Made by a program: the position numbers and the translations under genes. This document shows, piece after piece, positions 1 through 6,135 of a stretch of 14,549 bases of DNA (its first letter is position 1; the number at the start of each line of letters is the position of its first letter). The stretch is from CAZSXS01 sp964611385 (GTDB lineage Bacteria; Bacillota; Clostridia; Lachnospirales; CAYPQA01), in the NCBI GenBank assembly GCA_964611385.1, contig CAZSXS010000086.1, forward strand, positions 1-14,549, written 5' to 3'. The notes beneath the pieces are model-generated. The model was given only the letters and a program-made list of their open reading frames with translations. It did no database searches and was not told the DNA's origin.

Positions 1-641
1 ATGATAAAGTAAATTACACCGGCTATCAAAAGCGGGGTGTAAGAAAGGGTTCGGCTGATCACAAAGTCTGCTGCCTTGGTCAAGTCAACCAGAGCAATAT
101 ATCCGATGATCGCAGTTTCTTTAATCAACACGATAAATTCGTTTACAAGAGCTGGCAGAACATTTTTGATGGCCTGGGGAAGTACGATGATACGCATGGT
201 TTGAAAGGAGGAGAGACCTAGGGAGCGCCCAGCCTCTGTCTGCCCTTTATCTACTGCCAGGATGCCCGCACGGATAATCTCAGACACATATGCGCCAGAG
301 TTGATACCGAAGGCCATACAGCCCACAAACACCTTGGAGACCGTCACGGAGGCAAAGATGATATTATAAATAATCAGCACTTGCAAAACGATGGGCGTGC
401 CTCGGATGATATCAATGTAGGTTTTGGCAATGACGGAAAGAAGCGTCTTTTTGTTATCCTTTTCGGTCAAGCACATGATGGCCGCCATAGTACCAATACA
501 AAGACCGATGATCATAGCAAAAAAACTGACCTCCATGGTAACGCCAAGCCCTTTGAAATATTGAATATACCGATCGTTTTTTAAGAAATTAACATCAATT
601 TCAGTCCAAAAATTTTCAAAAAGGTTCATAATGAGATCCAT
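1..641 (-). CDS. Polar amino-acid ABC transporter permease (HisM/GlnP family), C-terminus cut by the window edge
   Basis: Reading the minus strand from ATG 641 gives an open frame of about 213 residues that runs off the left edge. It starts MDLIMNLFENFW and carries the BPD_transp_1 pattern of amino-acid importers: a TM segment near VTMEVSFFAMIIGLCIG, the family signature DIIRGTPIVLQVL, and the cytoplasmic EAA loop (EAGRSLGLSSFQTMRIIVLPQA) that docks onto the ATPase. The protein would form the membrane channel of an importer for an amino acid. The binding-protein gene lies 220 bp upstream on the same strand, so they probably belong to one system; an ATPase gene would be expected beyond the edge. 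The start is uncertain: ATG 641 follows a weak AAGGG site partly covered by a GCGGC/GCCGC hairpin (644-656), and ATG 629 is an in-frame alternative. Confidence 0.9.
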   Translation of the reverse strand, partial: MDLIMNLFENFWTEIDVNFLKNDRYIQYFKGLGVTMEVSFFAMIIGLCIGTMAAIMCLTEKDNKKTLLSVIAKTYIDIIRGTPIVLQVLIIYNIIFASVTVSKVFVGCMAFGINSGAYVSEIIRAGILAVDKGQTEAGRSLGLSSFQTMRIIVLPQAIKNVLPALVNEFIVLIKETAIIGYIALVDLTKAADFVISRTLSYTPLLIAGVIYFI

Positions 642-661
642 CTGCGGCTCTGCCGCCCTTT

Positions 662-683
662 TACTCAGTCCCCCTACTCAGTC
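662..683. repeat. Short tandem repeat TACTCAGTC, two copies
   Basis: The 9-mer TACTCAGTC occurs at 662-670 and 675-683 (13-bp period), in the leader just upstream of the permease start. On the permease mRNA strand it reads GACTGAGTA twice. No function is recognised; it could be chance or a short duplication. Confidence 0.5.
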
Positions 684-723
684 TCTTAAACATTTATTGA
701 GCCACCATCATGCAACCCCAATA

Positions 724-827
724 AAATCTATTGTTTTGAGCGGCGACTTTACAACGCTGAACGTGACTTTAACCTTTATAAGCCGCCATTAAACAAGATT
801 AAATCTACTGTTTTGTATGGCGGCTTA
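724..827. repeat. Diverged direct repeat plus 11-bp inverted repeat in the binding protein-permease gap
   Basis: Two related segments lie at 724-750 and 801-827. Both begin with AAATCTA(T/C)TGTTTTG and continue into a GGCG-containing stretch. The second copy forms the right arm of a perfect 11-bp inverted repeat, TAAGCCGCCAT (779-789) against ATGGCGGCTTA (817-827), with a 27-nt loop. On the minus-strand transcript this hairpin follows the binding-protein gene and precedes the permease gene. It has no clear U-tract on that strand, so an mRNA-stabilising or processing element is more likely than a full terminator. The rest of the 642-861 gap shows no convincing gene. Confidence 0.55.
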
Positions 828-861
828 ACAAAGTTGTATAGGATAGAATTAATAACTTTAA

Positions 862-1725
862 CTACATTTCGTTGGTGATATACTCTTCAACTAGCTTATC
901 AAAGGTTCCATCTTTCTTAATTTCATCCAGAGCTGCATTCAACTGATCTAAGAGCTCCTTATTTCCTTTTTTGACCGCAATGCCGTATTCTTCGTCAGCC
1001 ATAACCAGGTCTTCCACTTGCTTGATGCCGTCGTTTTTCTTTAAAAACTCAGCAGCGGGGCTGGAATCAATGATAACTGCATCGACACGGCCGTTGTTCA
1101 GCTCGGTAATGGCATCCAAGTATCTCTTGAACCTGGAAATCTCAGCGCCCTCAACATCATCGGTGGCGATAAAGTCTCCGGTGGTTCCTTCTTGAACGGC
1201 AATCTTTTTGCCATTTAAATCCTCTGCCTTTGCAAGCTCAGAGTCCTTCTTTACAAGAACAACCTGAACGGAATTTATGTAGGGATCTGTGAAATCGCAG
1301 TCAAGCAAGCGCTCCTCATTAATGGTCATACCGGCGGCAATCACGTTAATCTTACCCGCCTTTAAGGCACCGATCAGGCCCTTGAATTCCATGCTCTCTA
1401 CCTTAAAGCTCAGCTCAAGACGAGAGGCAATCTCCTTCATCAAGGCAATGTCAAAGCCGTCAACCTCGTTGGCATCATTAAGATACTCAAAGGGAGGAAA
1501 TTCCGGATTGGTTCCAACGACCAGTTCTAATACCGGTGCTTGGGATGTTGAAGGTTCTGGTGAAGGGGCTACAGATGGGGAGGGAGAAGGCGTTTGGGCA
1601 TTGGCCTCTACCGTAGGGGATGGACTGGGGGTGGGACTTGGCGTCGGGCTTGGAGAAGGTTTCGAGCAACTGACCATACTCATGGCCAGAATAGAAACCA
1701 ATACAGCTGAAATTAATTTTTTCAT
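862..1725 (-). CDS. Amino-acid ABC transporter substrate-binding lipoprotein
   Basis: A secreted, lipid-anchored receptor that captures a polar amino acid and delivers it to the permease. From ATG 1725 the protein has 287 residues: a signal peptide (MKKLISAVLVSILAMSMVSC) with lipobox cysteine at about residue 20, a 40-residue linker made almost only of Ser, Pro and Thr (residues 21-63), then an SBP_bac_3 domain. The domain opens VVGTNPEFPPFEY, followed by GFDIALMKEIA and the INEERLLDCDFTDPY segment typical of polar amino-acid binding proteins. ATG 1731 is also in frame, but AAGGAG is only 3 nt from it and 9 nt from ATG 1725, so 1725 is preferred. A promoter lies at 1759-1787, with possible ArgR/AhrC-like sites upstream. 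Substrate (arginine, cystine, glutamine or other) cannot be decided from sequence. Confidence 0.92.
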   Translation of the reverse strand: MKKLISAVLVSILAMSMVSCSKPSPSPTPSPTPSPSPTVEANAQTPSPSPSVAPSPEPSTSQAPVLELVVGTNPEFPPFEYLNDANEVDGFDIALMKEIASRLELSFKVESMEFKGLIGALKAGKINVIAAGMTINEERLLDCDFTDPYINSVQVVLVKKDSELAKAEDLNGKKIAVQEGTTGDFIATDDVEGAEISRFKRYLDAITELNNGRVDAVIIDSSPAAEFLKKNDGIKQVEDLVMADEEYGIAVKKGNKELLDQLNAALDEIKKDGTFDKLVEEYITNEM

Positions 1726-1758
1726 GATCATAATCTCCTTTACAAATAATATTTTGCA

Positions 1759-1787
1759 AGTATATCATGGGCTTACTTTTTATGCAA
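1759..1787 (-). promoter_or_regulatory. Sigma-A-type promoter of the amino-acid binding-protein gene
   Basis: On the minus strand TTGCAT (1787-1782) and TATACT (1764-1759) are separated by exactly 17 bp, about 35 bp upstream of the start codon. This is a near-consensus housekeeping promoter. Confidence 0.7.
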
Positions 1788-1828
1788 TAGTTTATTCATA
1801 ATCATGCAGGTCAATGCATATTCATTCA
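1783..1828 (-). promoter_or_regulatory. Possible ArgR/AhrC (ARG-box-like) operator sites
   Basis: On the minus strand TGAATGAATATGCA (1828-1815) resembles the ARG-box palindrome TGAATNNNNATTCA with one mismatch in the right arm. A second, imperfect copy, TGAATAAACTATTGCA (1798-1783), overlaps the -35 region. Overlap with the promoter would fit repression by an arginine repressor and would suggest an arginine-type substrate. This is inference from motif similarity; AT-rich DNA gives such matches by chance. Confidence 0.3.
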
Positions 1829-1881
1829 GTCTTTGGATTGCCGGATCTGTATGAAAAGAGGCTTTCAACCCTAAGAATCTT

Positions 1882-1909
1882 ATTTGTATTGACCTTGGAT
1901 TCTACAAGT
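1882..1909. promoter_or_regulatory. Inverted ATTTGTA / TACAAGT pair upstream of wecB promoter
   Basis: ATTTGTA (1882-1888) and TACAAGT (1903-1909) are inverted with 14 bp between, just upstream of the wecB -35 box. The half-sites resemble those at the GntR-LacI regulator promoter (8595-8618). It may be an operator, but spacing differs and chance is possible. Confidence 0.25.
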
Positions 1910-1914
1910 AAAGA

Positions 1915-1943
1915 TTGCCTTTGCGATGAAAATAGTATATAAC
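1915..1943 (+). promoter_or_regulatory. Sigma-A-type promoter of wecB
   Basis: TTGCCT (1915-1920), 17-bp spacer, TATAAC (1938-1943). It is directly followed by a perfect 10-bp tandem duplication AGTGTGCTAA (1944-1953, 1954-1963) in the initially transcribed region. The leader to the start codon would be about 110 nt. Confidence 0.6.
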
Positions 1944-2060
1944 AGTGTGCTAAAGTGTGCTAAAATGGGTTGCAGTTGCGCATCATTGCACACGCTTACA
2001 TGCAGTGGCAAAGATATGCAAAAGTACACAATACAACACAAGCCTAATTGGAGGTATGTT

Positions 2061-3173
2061 ATGAAGTTAAAAGTTTTAAGCATTTTTGGGACAAGACCGG
2101 ACGCAGTGAAGATGGCACCCCTTGTGAAAGCGCTAGCAAAGGACAGCGCTTTTGAAAGCCTAGTCTGCGTGACGGCGCAGCACAGGCAAATGTTGGATAC
2201 CGTTTTAAAGTGCTTCGCAATTAAGCCAGACTGGGATTTAGATATCATGAAGGATAGACAGAGCTTGCCTTATATTTCCAGTGCGATTTTGGAGAAGCTT
2301 ACGCCTGTTTTGCAAGAATGCAAGCCGGATTTGGTTCTAGTGCATGGGGATACTAGCACTTCCACTATGGCCGCCCTGGCTGCCTTTTATGAAAAAATTC
2401 CCATTGGGCATGTGGAAGCAGGGCTTCGCTCCTTCGATCGCTATTCGCCCTTTCCGGAGGAAATGAACCGCTGCCTGACGGGGCGCTTGGCCACTCTTCA
2501 CTTTGCCCCAACAGAGGAAAGCAAAAATAACCTTCTGAAAGAAGGCATTACCGAGAATGTTTTTGTCACAGGGAACACGGCCATTGATGCGATGAAATAT
2601 ACAGTAAGAGAAGACTACCGCTTTGATAATCCTCAGCTTGCTGATCTGGATTTGAGCCAGGGCAAGCTCATTGTTATGACTGCCCACCGGCGCGAAAATA
2701 TAGGCGAGCCTCACGAAAATATTTTCCGTGCTGTTCGCCGCTTGGCGGAGTCTTACAAGGATCTTCGGATACTCTACGCGGTACACAAGAACCCCGAGGT
2801 GCTCACTCGGGCAGAAAAAATGCTGGGCGGAGTCAAGGGTGTGATCTTGACCGAACCCTTACATGTCATTGATTTACACAACCTTATGGCCCGCTGCACT
2901 TTTGTTATGACGGATTCTGGCGGCTTACAGGAAGAAGCACCGGCATTAGGCAAGCCCGTACTGGTTTTGCGAACAGAAACGGAACGCCCAGAAATCATTG
3001 AGCAAGGCGCAGCCCTTTTGGCGGGGGTTGATGAAGAAAGTGTCTTTTCCACAGCCAAAAAGCTTCTGGATGACCAGGCCTTCTACCAGTCACTGGCCAC
3101 CCGGATCAATCCCTATGGTGACGGAAACGCATCTGAAAAGATTATTGCCGGGATTAAGAAGTGTTTCTCATGA
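2061..3173 (+). CDS. wecB: UDP-N-acetylglucosamine 2-epimerase, non-hydrolysing
   Basis: Cytoplasmic enzyme interconverting UDP-GlcNAc and UDP-ManNAc, supplying ManNAc-type residues for cell-wall polymers or surface polysaccharide. The 370-residue length is typical. Family motifs are clear: GTRPDAVKMAP (10-20), HGDTSTSTMAA with Asp97, HVEAGLRS with Glu119, FPEEMNR with Glu133, TAHRREN with His209, and the UDP-binding DSGGLQEEAP (285-294). Asp97, Glu119, Glu133 and His209 correspond to the E. coli WecB residues Asp95, Glu117, Glu131 and His213. The frame is open further upstream to 1926, but GGAGG at 2050-2054 lies 6 nt before ATG 2061 and homology begins at MKLKVLSIFGTRP, so 2061 is the start. 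It is the only long plus-strand gene here and seems monocistronic. The mnaA name would be equally valid. Confidence 0.95.
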   Translation: MKLKVLSIFGTRPDAVKMAPLVKALAKDSAFESLVCVTAQHRQMLDTVLKCFAIKPDWDLDIMKDRQSLPYISSAILEKLTPVLQECKPDLVLVHGDTSTSTMAALAAFYEKIPIGHVEAGLRSFDRYSPFPEEMNRCLTGRLATLHFAPTEESKNNLLKEGITENVFVTGNTAIDAMKYTVREDYRFDNPQLADLDLSQGKLIVMTAHRRENIGEPHENIFRAVRRLAESYKDLRILYAVHKNPEVLTRAEKMLGGVKGVILTEPLHVIDLHNLMARCTFVMTDSGGLQEEAPALGKPVLVLRTETERPEIIEQGAALLAGVDEESVFSTAKKLLDDQAFYQSLATRINPYGDGNASEKIIAGIKKCFS

Positions 3174-3232
3174 TGACTGAGCAGCGCATAAAAATTGAAC
3201 GGGTGTGGGTGATCAGCATACGTTCATCTTGA
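3170..3232 (+). CDS. Possible 20-residue ORF overlapping the end of wecB
   Basis: ATG 3170 overlaps the wecB stop in the ATGA arrangement usual for translationally coupled genes. The frame reads MMTEQRIKIERVWVISIRSS and stops at 3232. It may be the remaining start of a lost downstream gene, or chance. No homology is recognised, and the large terminator follows at once. Confidence 0.2.
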   Translation: MMTEQRIKIERVWVISIRSS

Positions 3233-3245
3233 ATATTTATTGTGT

Positions 3246-3323
3246 AAAAAACAGCCGTCAAGCTTTTGAAGTGCCCCTGTCAAGTAGACAGTGGGCACTT
3301 CAGTTGCTTGGCGGCTGTTTTTT
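3246..3323. terminator. Long bidirectional terminator between wecB and the FMN reductase gene
   Basis: A 78-bp near-perfect inverted repeat lies between convergent genes. The outer arms are AAAAAACAGCCGTCAAGC (3246-3263) and GCTTGGCGGCTGTTTTTT (3306-3323), which give a poly-U tail on either strand. A 4-nt symmetric internal loop separates them from inner arms GAAGTGCCC (3268-3276) and GGGCACTTC (3293-3301), capped by CTGTC-AAGTA-GACAG. It would end transcription from both sides. Confidence 0.9.
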
Positions 3324-3328
3324 GCTTA

Positions 3329-3919
3329 CTATACGCATTGCAATAGTTCTCGTGCAAAGGCTTTAACACCCTCTACTGCTTCGGGTGTTTGAAAACTTGC
3401 AAGATAGTCTTCTTCCTTATAGTCTGTATCGCGGACGGAATACATGCCTATGTACTTTAACTTTGAATGCTCGCAAAGCCTTTTTATACCCGTTTCAAAG
3501 GGTTCAGCTGCATATTCGCGCTCATATCCGTGCGTAGCAATGATGGCAACGCTTTTACCAAGCCAAAGTGAGCCTGTTCCCTTGCCATAATATTTATTCA
3601 AACCATAATGTCGATCAAGCAATGCTTTCATCTCTGCCGGGCAGTACCAAGTATAGATCGGTGTTGCAAATACGATTACATCTGCTTTGATTATTTCGTC
3701 AATGATTTCTGACATATCGTCGTCTGTCTGAACGCAACCATAAACCCCTGAAACCTGCTGACATACATTGCAAGATTTGCATGGATTTATGCGTTTGTTT
3801 ACAAGAACAGTATAAGAAACCTCCGCTCCTAATGCTTGAAGCTCGCTTACAAAGGGCTTACATAACTCGGCAGTATTGCCGTCTACACGGGCGCTGCCCA
3901 TAAATATTGCAATTCTCAT
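3329..3919 (-). CDS. NAD(P)H-dependent FMN reductase / flavodoxin-fold oxidoreductase
   Basis: A 196-residue cytoplasmic flavoprotein of the NADPH-dependent FMN reductase (iron-sulfur flavoprotein-like) family. The phosphate-binding loop of the flavodoxin fold is visible as GSARVDGNTAEL (8-19), and ATPIYTWYCPAEMKALLDR (85-103) is the family's second FMN-contact segment. CKSCNVC (47-53) with Cys62 forms the cysteine cluster of the iron-sulfur flavoprotein subgroup, so an Fe-S centre is possible but unproven. The start ATG 3919 has AGGAGG 4 nt upstream and overlaps the stop of the SDR gene by 4 bp (ATGA), so the two are translationally coupled. Substrate is unknown; the pairing suggests a two-step redox process on a shared small molecule. 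Confidence 0.88.
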   Translation of the reverse strand: MRIAIFMGSARVDGNTAELCKPFVSELQALGAEVSYTVLVNKRINPCKSCNVCQQVSGVYGCVQTDDDMSEIIDEIIKADVIVFATPIYTWYCPAEMKALLDRHYGLNKYYGKGTGSLWLGKSVAIIATHGYEREYAAEPFETGIKRLCEHSKLKYIGMYSVRDTDYKEEDYLASFQTPEAVEGVKAFARELLQCV

Positions 3920-4653
3920 AGATCCTCCTCATCCTCCTTAAGCTGCCATCCCTTATCGTTGTGGTAAATCATCTGCTTACTCATACCGCCGTCAATGGTG
4001 ATATTCTCACCCGTGATAAATCCGGCCTGTTCGCTGCATAAAAAGAGCACCATTTTCCCTATGTCCTCAGGCTTACCCACACGGCCGGCGGGATGTTGTG
4101 TTTGATCCCCTCCGTTAAAGTCGCTCCCTGTAGTATCAATCCAGCCCGGAGATATGCTGTTTACCCGCACCTTGCCGCTCAAACTAACCGCTAGTGCATG
4201 GGTAAGCGCCGTAATTCCACCCTTTGCGGCACTGTAGCTTTCGGTGTCAGCCTGGGATTGAAAGGCCCTTGTGGATGAGATGTTCACCACGGCACCGCCC
4301 TCCTTGAAGTGCGGCATAAAGAGCTTCGTAAGCATATAGGGTGCAAGGACACCTACCTTTTGCACATACAAAAAATCATCATAACTACAGCCTGACAGAA
4401 TCCCCCTCCTGCTTAAACAGGCATTGTTGATCAGGAAGTCCACTGTTCCAAAGCGTTGGATTATCTTCTCATAAAATGCCTGCAAATCAGCTTCCACAGC
4501 AATGTCGCCTTGGAAATAAAAATCAAAGCCCCCATCTCTAGGCAACAAGTCAATCAGCGCCACTTTTGCTCCGGCGTTCTTAAATTCCTCGGCAATGCAT
4601 CTGCCGATGCCCCTTGCGCCGCCAGTTATGACAGCGGTTTTGTTTTTGAACAT
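3916..4653 (-). CDS. Short-chain dehydrogenase/reductase (SDR family, classical)
   Basis: A 245-residue cytoplasmic NAD(P)-dependent oxidoreductase. The Rossmann glycine motif TGGARGIG lies at 10-17, Asp35 at the end of beta-2 suggests NAD(H) preference, NNAC (76-79) replaces the usual NNAG, and the catalytic residues are Ser127, Tyr140 and Lys144 (YSAAK). SPGW (168-171) and the terminal GENITIDGG are also typical. AAGGAG lies 8 nt before ATG 4653, and a promoter is present at 4716-4744. Related enzymes include 3-oxoacyl-ACP reductases and sugar or alcohol dehydrogenases; the neighbouring flavoprotein argues against a fatty-acid role but the substrate cannot be named. The acidic tail after the GG motif is slightly longer than usual. 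Confidence 0.92.
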   Translation of the reverse strand: MFKNKTAVITGGARGIGRCIAEEFKNAGAKVALIDLLPRDGGFDFYFQGDIAVEADLQAFYEKIIQRFGTVDFLINNACLSRRGILSGCSYDDFLYVQKVGVLAPYMLTKLFMPHFKEGGAVVNISSTRAFQSQADTESYSAAKGGITALTHALAVSLSGKVRVNSISPGWIDTTGSDFNGGDQTQHPAGRVGKPEDIGKMVLFLCSEQAGFITGENITIDGGMSKQMIYHNDKGWQLKEDEEDL

Positions 4654-4706
4654 GGTTCAACTCCTTGTGTTAGATTTTAAGCTTTTTTCCTCATTGGATA
4701 CAAGTC

Positions 4707-4787
4707 TCATTCAAATGTATATGCATCATTCGATGCTCCAACAATAAGCAAAGTCATCGCTGTGAATCGTTTATATCTCATAATCAT
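4707..4787 (-). CDS. Possible 26-residue leader-like ORF upstream of the SDR gene
   Basis: ATG 4787 is preceded by AAGGAG (4797-4792), and the frame reads MIMRYKRFTAMTLLIVGASN and ends at 4707. ATG 4781 is a better-spaced alternative. The start resembles the basic-then-hydrophobic beginning of a signal peptide, so this could be a decayed gene start or a small peptide. The SDR promoter lies inside it, which argues against function. No match is recognised. Confidence 0.2.
   Translation of the reverse strand: MIMRYKRFTAMTLLIVGASNDAYTFE
4716..4744 (-). promoter_or_regulatory. Promoter of the SDR-flavoprotein operon
   Basis: On the minus strand TTGTTG (4744-4739) and TATACA (4721-4716) are 17 bp apart, about 65 bp upstream of the SDR start. 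The spacer contains the small palindrome GCATC-GAAT-GATGC, which could be an operator. Confidence 0.5.
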
Positions 4788-4813
4788 CACACTCCTTTTT
4801 ATGCTACTACTAA

Positions 4814-5461
4814 CTAGCATATCGGCAACACCGCATACCCATTCTCCACAATCTTTTCCCCAAACGAAAAATCAATCGGTTGATTGAAGATGGGCCCATC
4901 TGAAACAAAGGTGTGATACTCACCGTTTTCACCACAAATATCCACCCCCTGTGCAGCTATCAGATCCATGGTTTCCTTTGTCAACTTCTGCCCCAAGAAG
5001 CACTCGCTCATACGGCGGGTGTCAATGACCGTAATGTTGGAGGTAAAGCCACTATCAATGAACTCATATACCAAACGGTCTCGAGCTTCGCCCCAAAGAG
5101 GAAGCAGAGCTTCCATTCCGACTGCTTGGCATCGTTCACTGCACCATTTCTTATGTTCTTCGATATCAATGTCACCAAAGACACAGATTTCCGCCCCTAA
5201 TTCCTTTGCGGATTGTAGGGTCTTCTCAAAATTCTCTGAATATTCATCACCGCTTGTCTTTATAAGCCATATGGGGATGTCCAGTGATTTAGAAATGCGC
5301 GTAAGCACAGCTTCTGGAATCCCGTGAAACCAAGAACGCTTCCGATCTGTATTGTAAGTCGTAATCAGCGCAAGCGGTGTAAGACCTTGCTTGATCGCTC
5401 TGTAAATTGCTAAAATACTGTCTTTACCCCCGCTGTAGGAAGCAACAAATTTCTTGCCCAT
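4814..5461 (-). CDS. Dph6-like ATP pyrophosphatase (adenine nucleotide alpha hydrolase family)
   Basis: A 215-residue cytoplasmic protein of the PP-loop ATP pyrophosphatase superfamily, in the group related to diphthine-ammonia ligase (Dph6, formerly the DUF71/ATP_bind_4 family). The PP-loop SGGKDS is at 10-15, with SWFHGI (43-48), FGDID (95-99) and the family signature GENGEYHTFV (177-186). Such enzymes adenylate a carboxyl group and replace it by an amine. Bacteria have no diphthamide, so the real substrate is unknown. The frame extends to 5494, but GGAGG lies 6 nt before ATG 5461 and the conserved fold begins MGKKFVASYSGGKDS, so 5461 is chosen. It lies downstream of a terminator after the DUF2284 gene, so it may be transcribed separately or by read-through; no convincing promoter of its own is visible. 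Confidence 0.87.
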   Translation of the reverse strand: MGKKFVASYSGGKDSILAIYRAIKQGLTPLALITTYNTDRKRSWFHGIPEAVLTRISKSLDIPIWLIKTSGDEYSENFEKTLQSAKELGAEICVFGDIDIEEHKKWCSERCQAVGMEALLPLWGEARDRLVYEFIDSGFTSNITVIDTRRMSECFLGQKLTKETMDLIAAQGVDICGENGEYHTFVSDGPIFNQPIDFSFGEKIVENGYAVLPIC

Positions 5462-5503
5462 TTCAAACCTCCAAATTAAAAGGAACGCTTCCATATTTTA
5501 CGT

Positions 5504-5539
5504 AAAAAAATAAAAGCCTTGGTCACAGGGACGAAGGCT
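5504..5539 (-). terminator. Rho-independent terminator after the DUF2284 gene
   Basis: On the minus strand AGCCTT-C-GTC, a 5-nt loop, GAC-C-AAGGCT (5539-5515) is followed by a T-rich tail ending in seven Ts (5514-5504). It closes the TIM-barrel/DUF2284 transcript 25 bp after the stop codon. Confidence 0.75.
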
Positions 5540-5563
5540 ATCAAGTGTCAAATACAAGCGTAT

Positions 5564-6106
5564 TTACTTTAACAAGTAGCAGCTTGTATATGTAATCGTC
5601 TGTTTGCCGTTATTGTATGGTACACCCGAAAGTTCACAAACCTTACTTACCCACAGACCATAGGCTTCCATAGAAGATATGGATTTTTCCGGGAAGCGGC
5701 AGGGTGCGTCGGGATAGGTACAGGTCTTACACAAGGTACAGGTTCCGGCCCCCATGGGTAAGAGGTCTGAATACCGCTCCTTTAAGCGATCAATCAGGAT
5801 ATCAAAATCCCTTTTGTGTTTTTCGCTTGTGCTTTGAATCGTTTCGTAGTCAAAATCATCTTCCATCTTACCAATGGTCTGTACAATGATTCCGTATGAA
5901 TAGTGGGAAGCACGCTCAGCGGCTTCCTCAATGCTACCGCAACCGGGCGGGCAACGCCAATTTTTACCATACTGACGGCAGCGGTCCGCATTGCACATTT
6001 CCCGTACCTCCGGCATAAACACCAACGCAGATACATTTAGTTCTCCGGCTTGTGAAAAGCCAACTTCCAAAGCTTCTTGAATCAGTGATTGAGTATCATA
6101 TTCCAT
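5564..6106 (-). CDS. DUF2284 family cysteine-rich (probably metal-binding) protein
   Basis: A 180-residue protein matching DUF2284, a family of predicted metal-binding proteins of unknown function. Eight cysteines fall in two groups of four: Cys38, Cys43, Cys52 and Cys56 (the WRCPPGC context is the family signature), and Cys123, Cys126, Cys129 and Cys136 in a ferredoxin-like CxxCxxC pattern. Binding of an iron-sulfur cluster or zinc is therefore likely. A GTG at 6115 is in frame, but AGGCGG directly abuts it and lies 8 nt before ATG 6106, so ATG 6106 is preferred. The TIM-barrel gene ends 29 bp upstream, so they form one operon. No signal peptide is seen. A role with the neighbouring Dph6-like ATPase is possible but only from proximity. 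Confidence 0.85.
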   Translation of the reverse strand: MEYDTQSLIQEALEVGFSQAGELNVSALVFMPEVREMCNADRCRQYGKNWRCPPGCGSIEEAAERASHYSYGIIVQTIGKMEDDFDYETIQSTSEKHKRDFDILIDRLKERYSDLLPMGAGTCTLCKTCTYPDAPCRFPEKSISSMEAYGLWVSKVCELSGVPYNNGKQTITYTSCYLLK

Positions 6107-6135
6107 TTTTAACACCGCCTATTTTTTAGGTTAAT

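Noticed and set aside
381..584. 67-codon plus-strand frame
   Set aside because: It is antisense to the amino-acid permease, whose EAA loop and RGTP motif are clear.
779..827. Rho-independent terminator for the amino-acid receptor gene
   Set aside because: The stem is GC-rich but the minus-strand transcript lacks a U-tract after it, and the loop is long.
1289..1801. 170-codon plus-strand frame
   Set aside because: It is antisense to the amino-acid receptor gene; its Gly-rich sequence is the complement of the Ser/Pro linker.
1926..2060. Upstream extension of the wecB frame to ATG 1926
   Set aside because: It lies over the -10 box of the promoter, lacks a ribosome binding site, is Cys-rich and unlike WecB proteins; ATG 2061 has GGAGG at good distance and starts the conserved domain.
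2337..3058. Two minus-strand frames inside wecB
   Set aside because: They are antisense shadows of a gene with full family motifs and lack ribosome binding sites.
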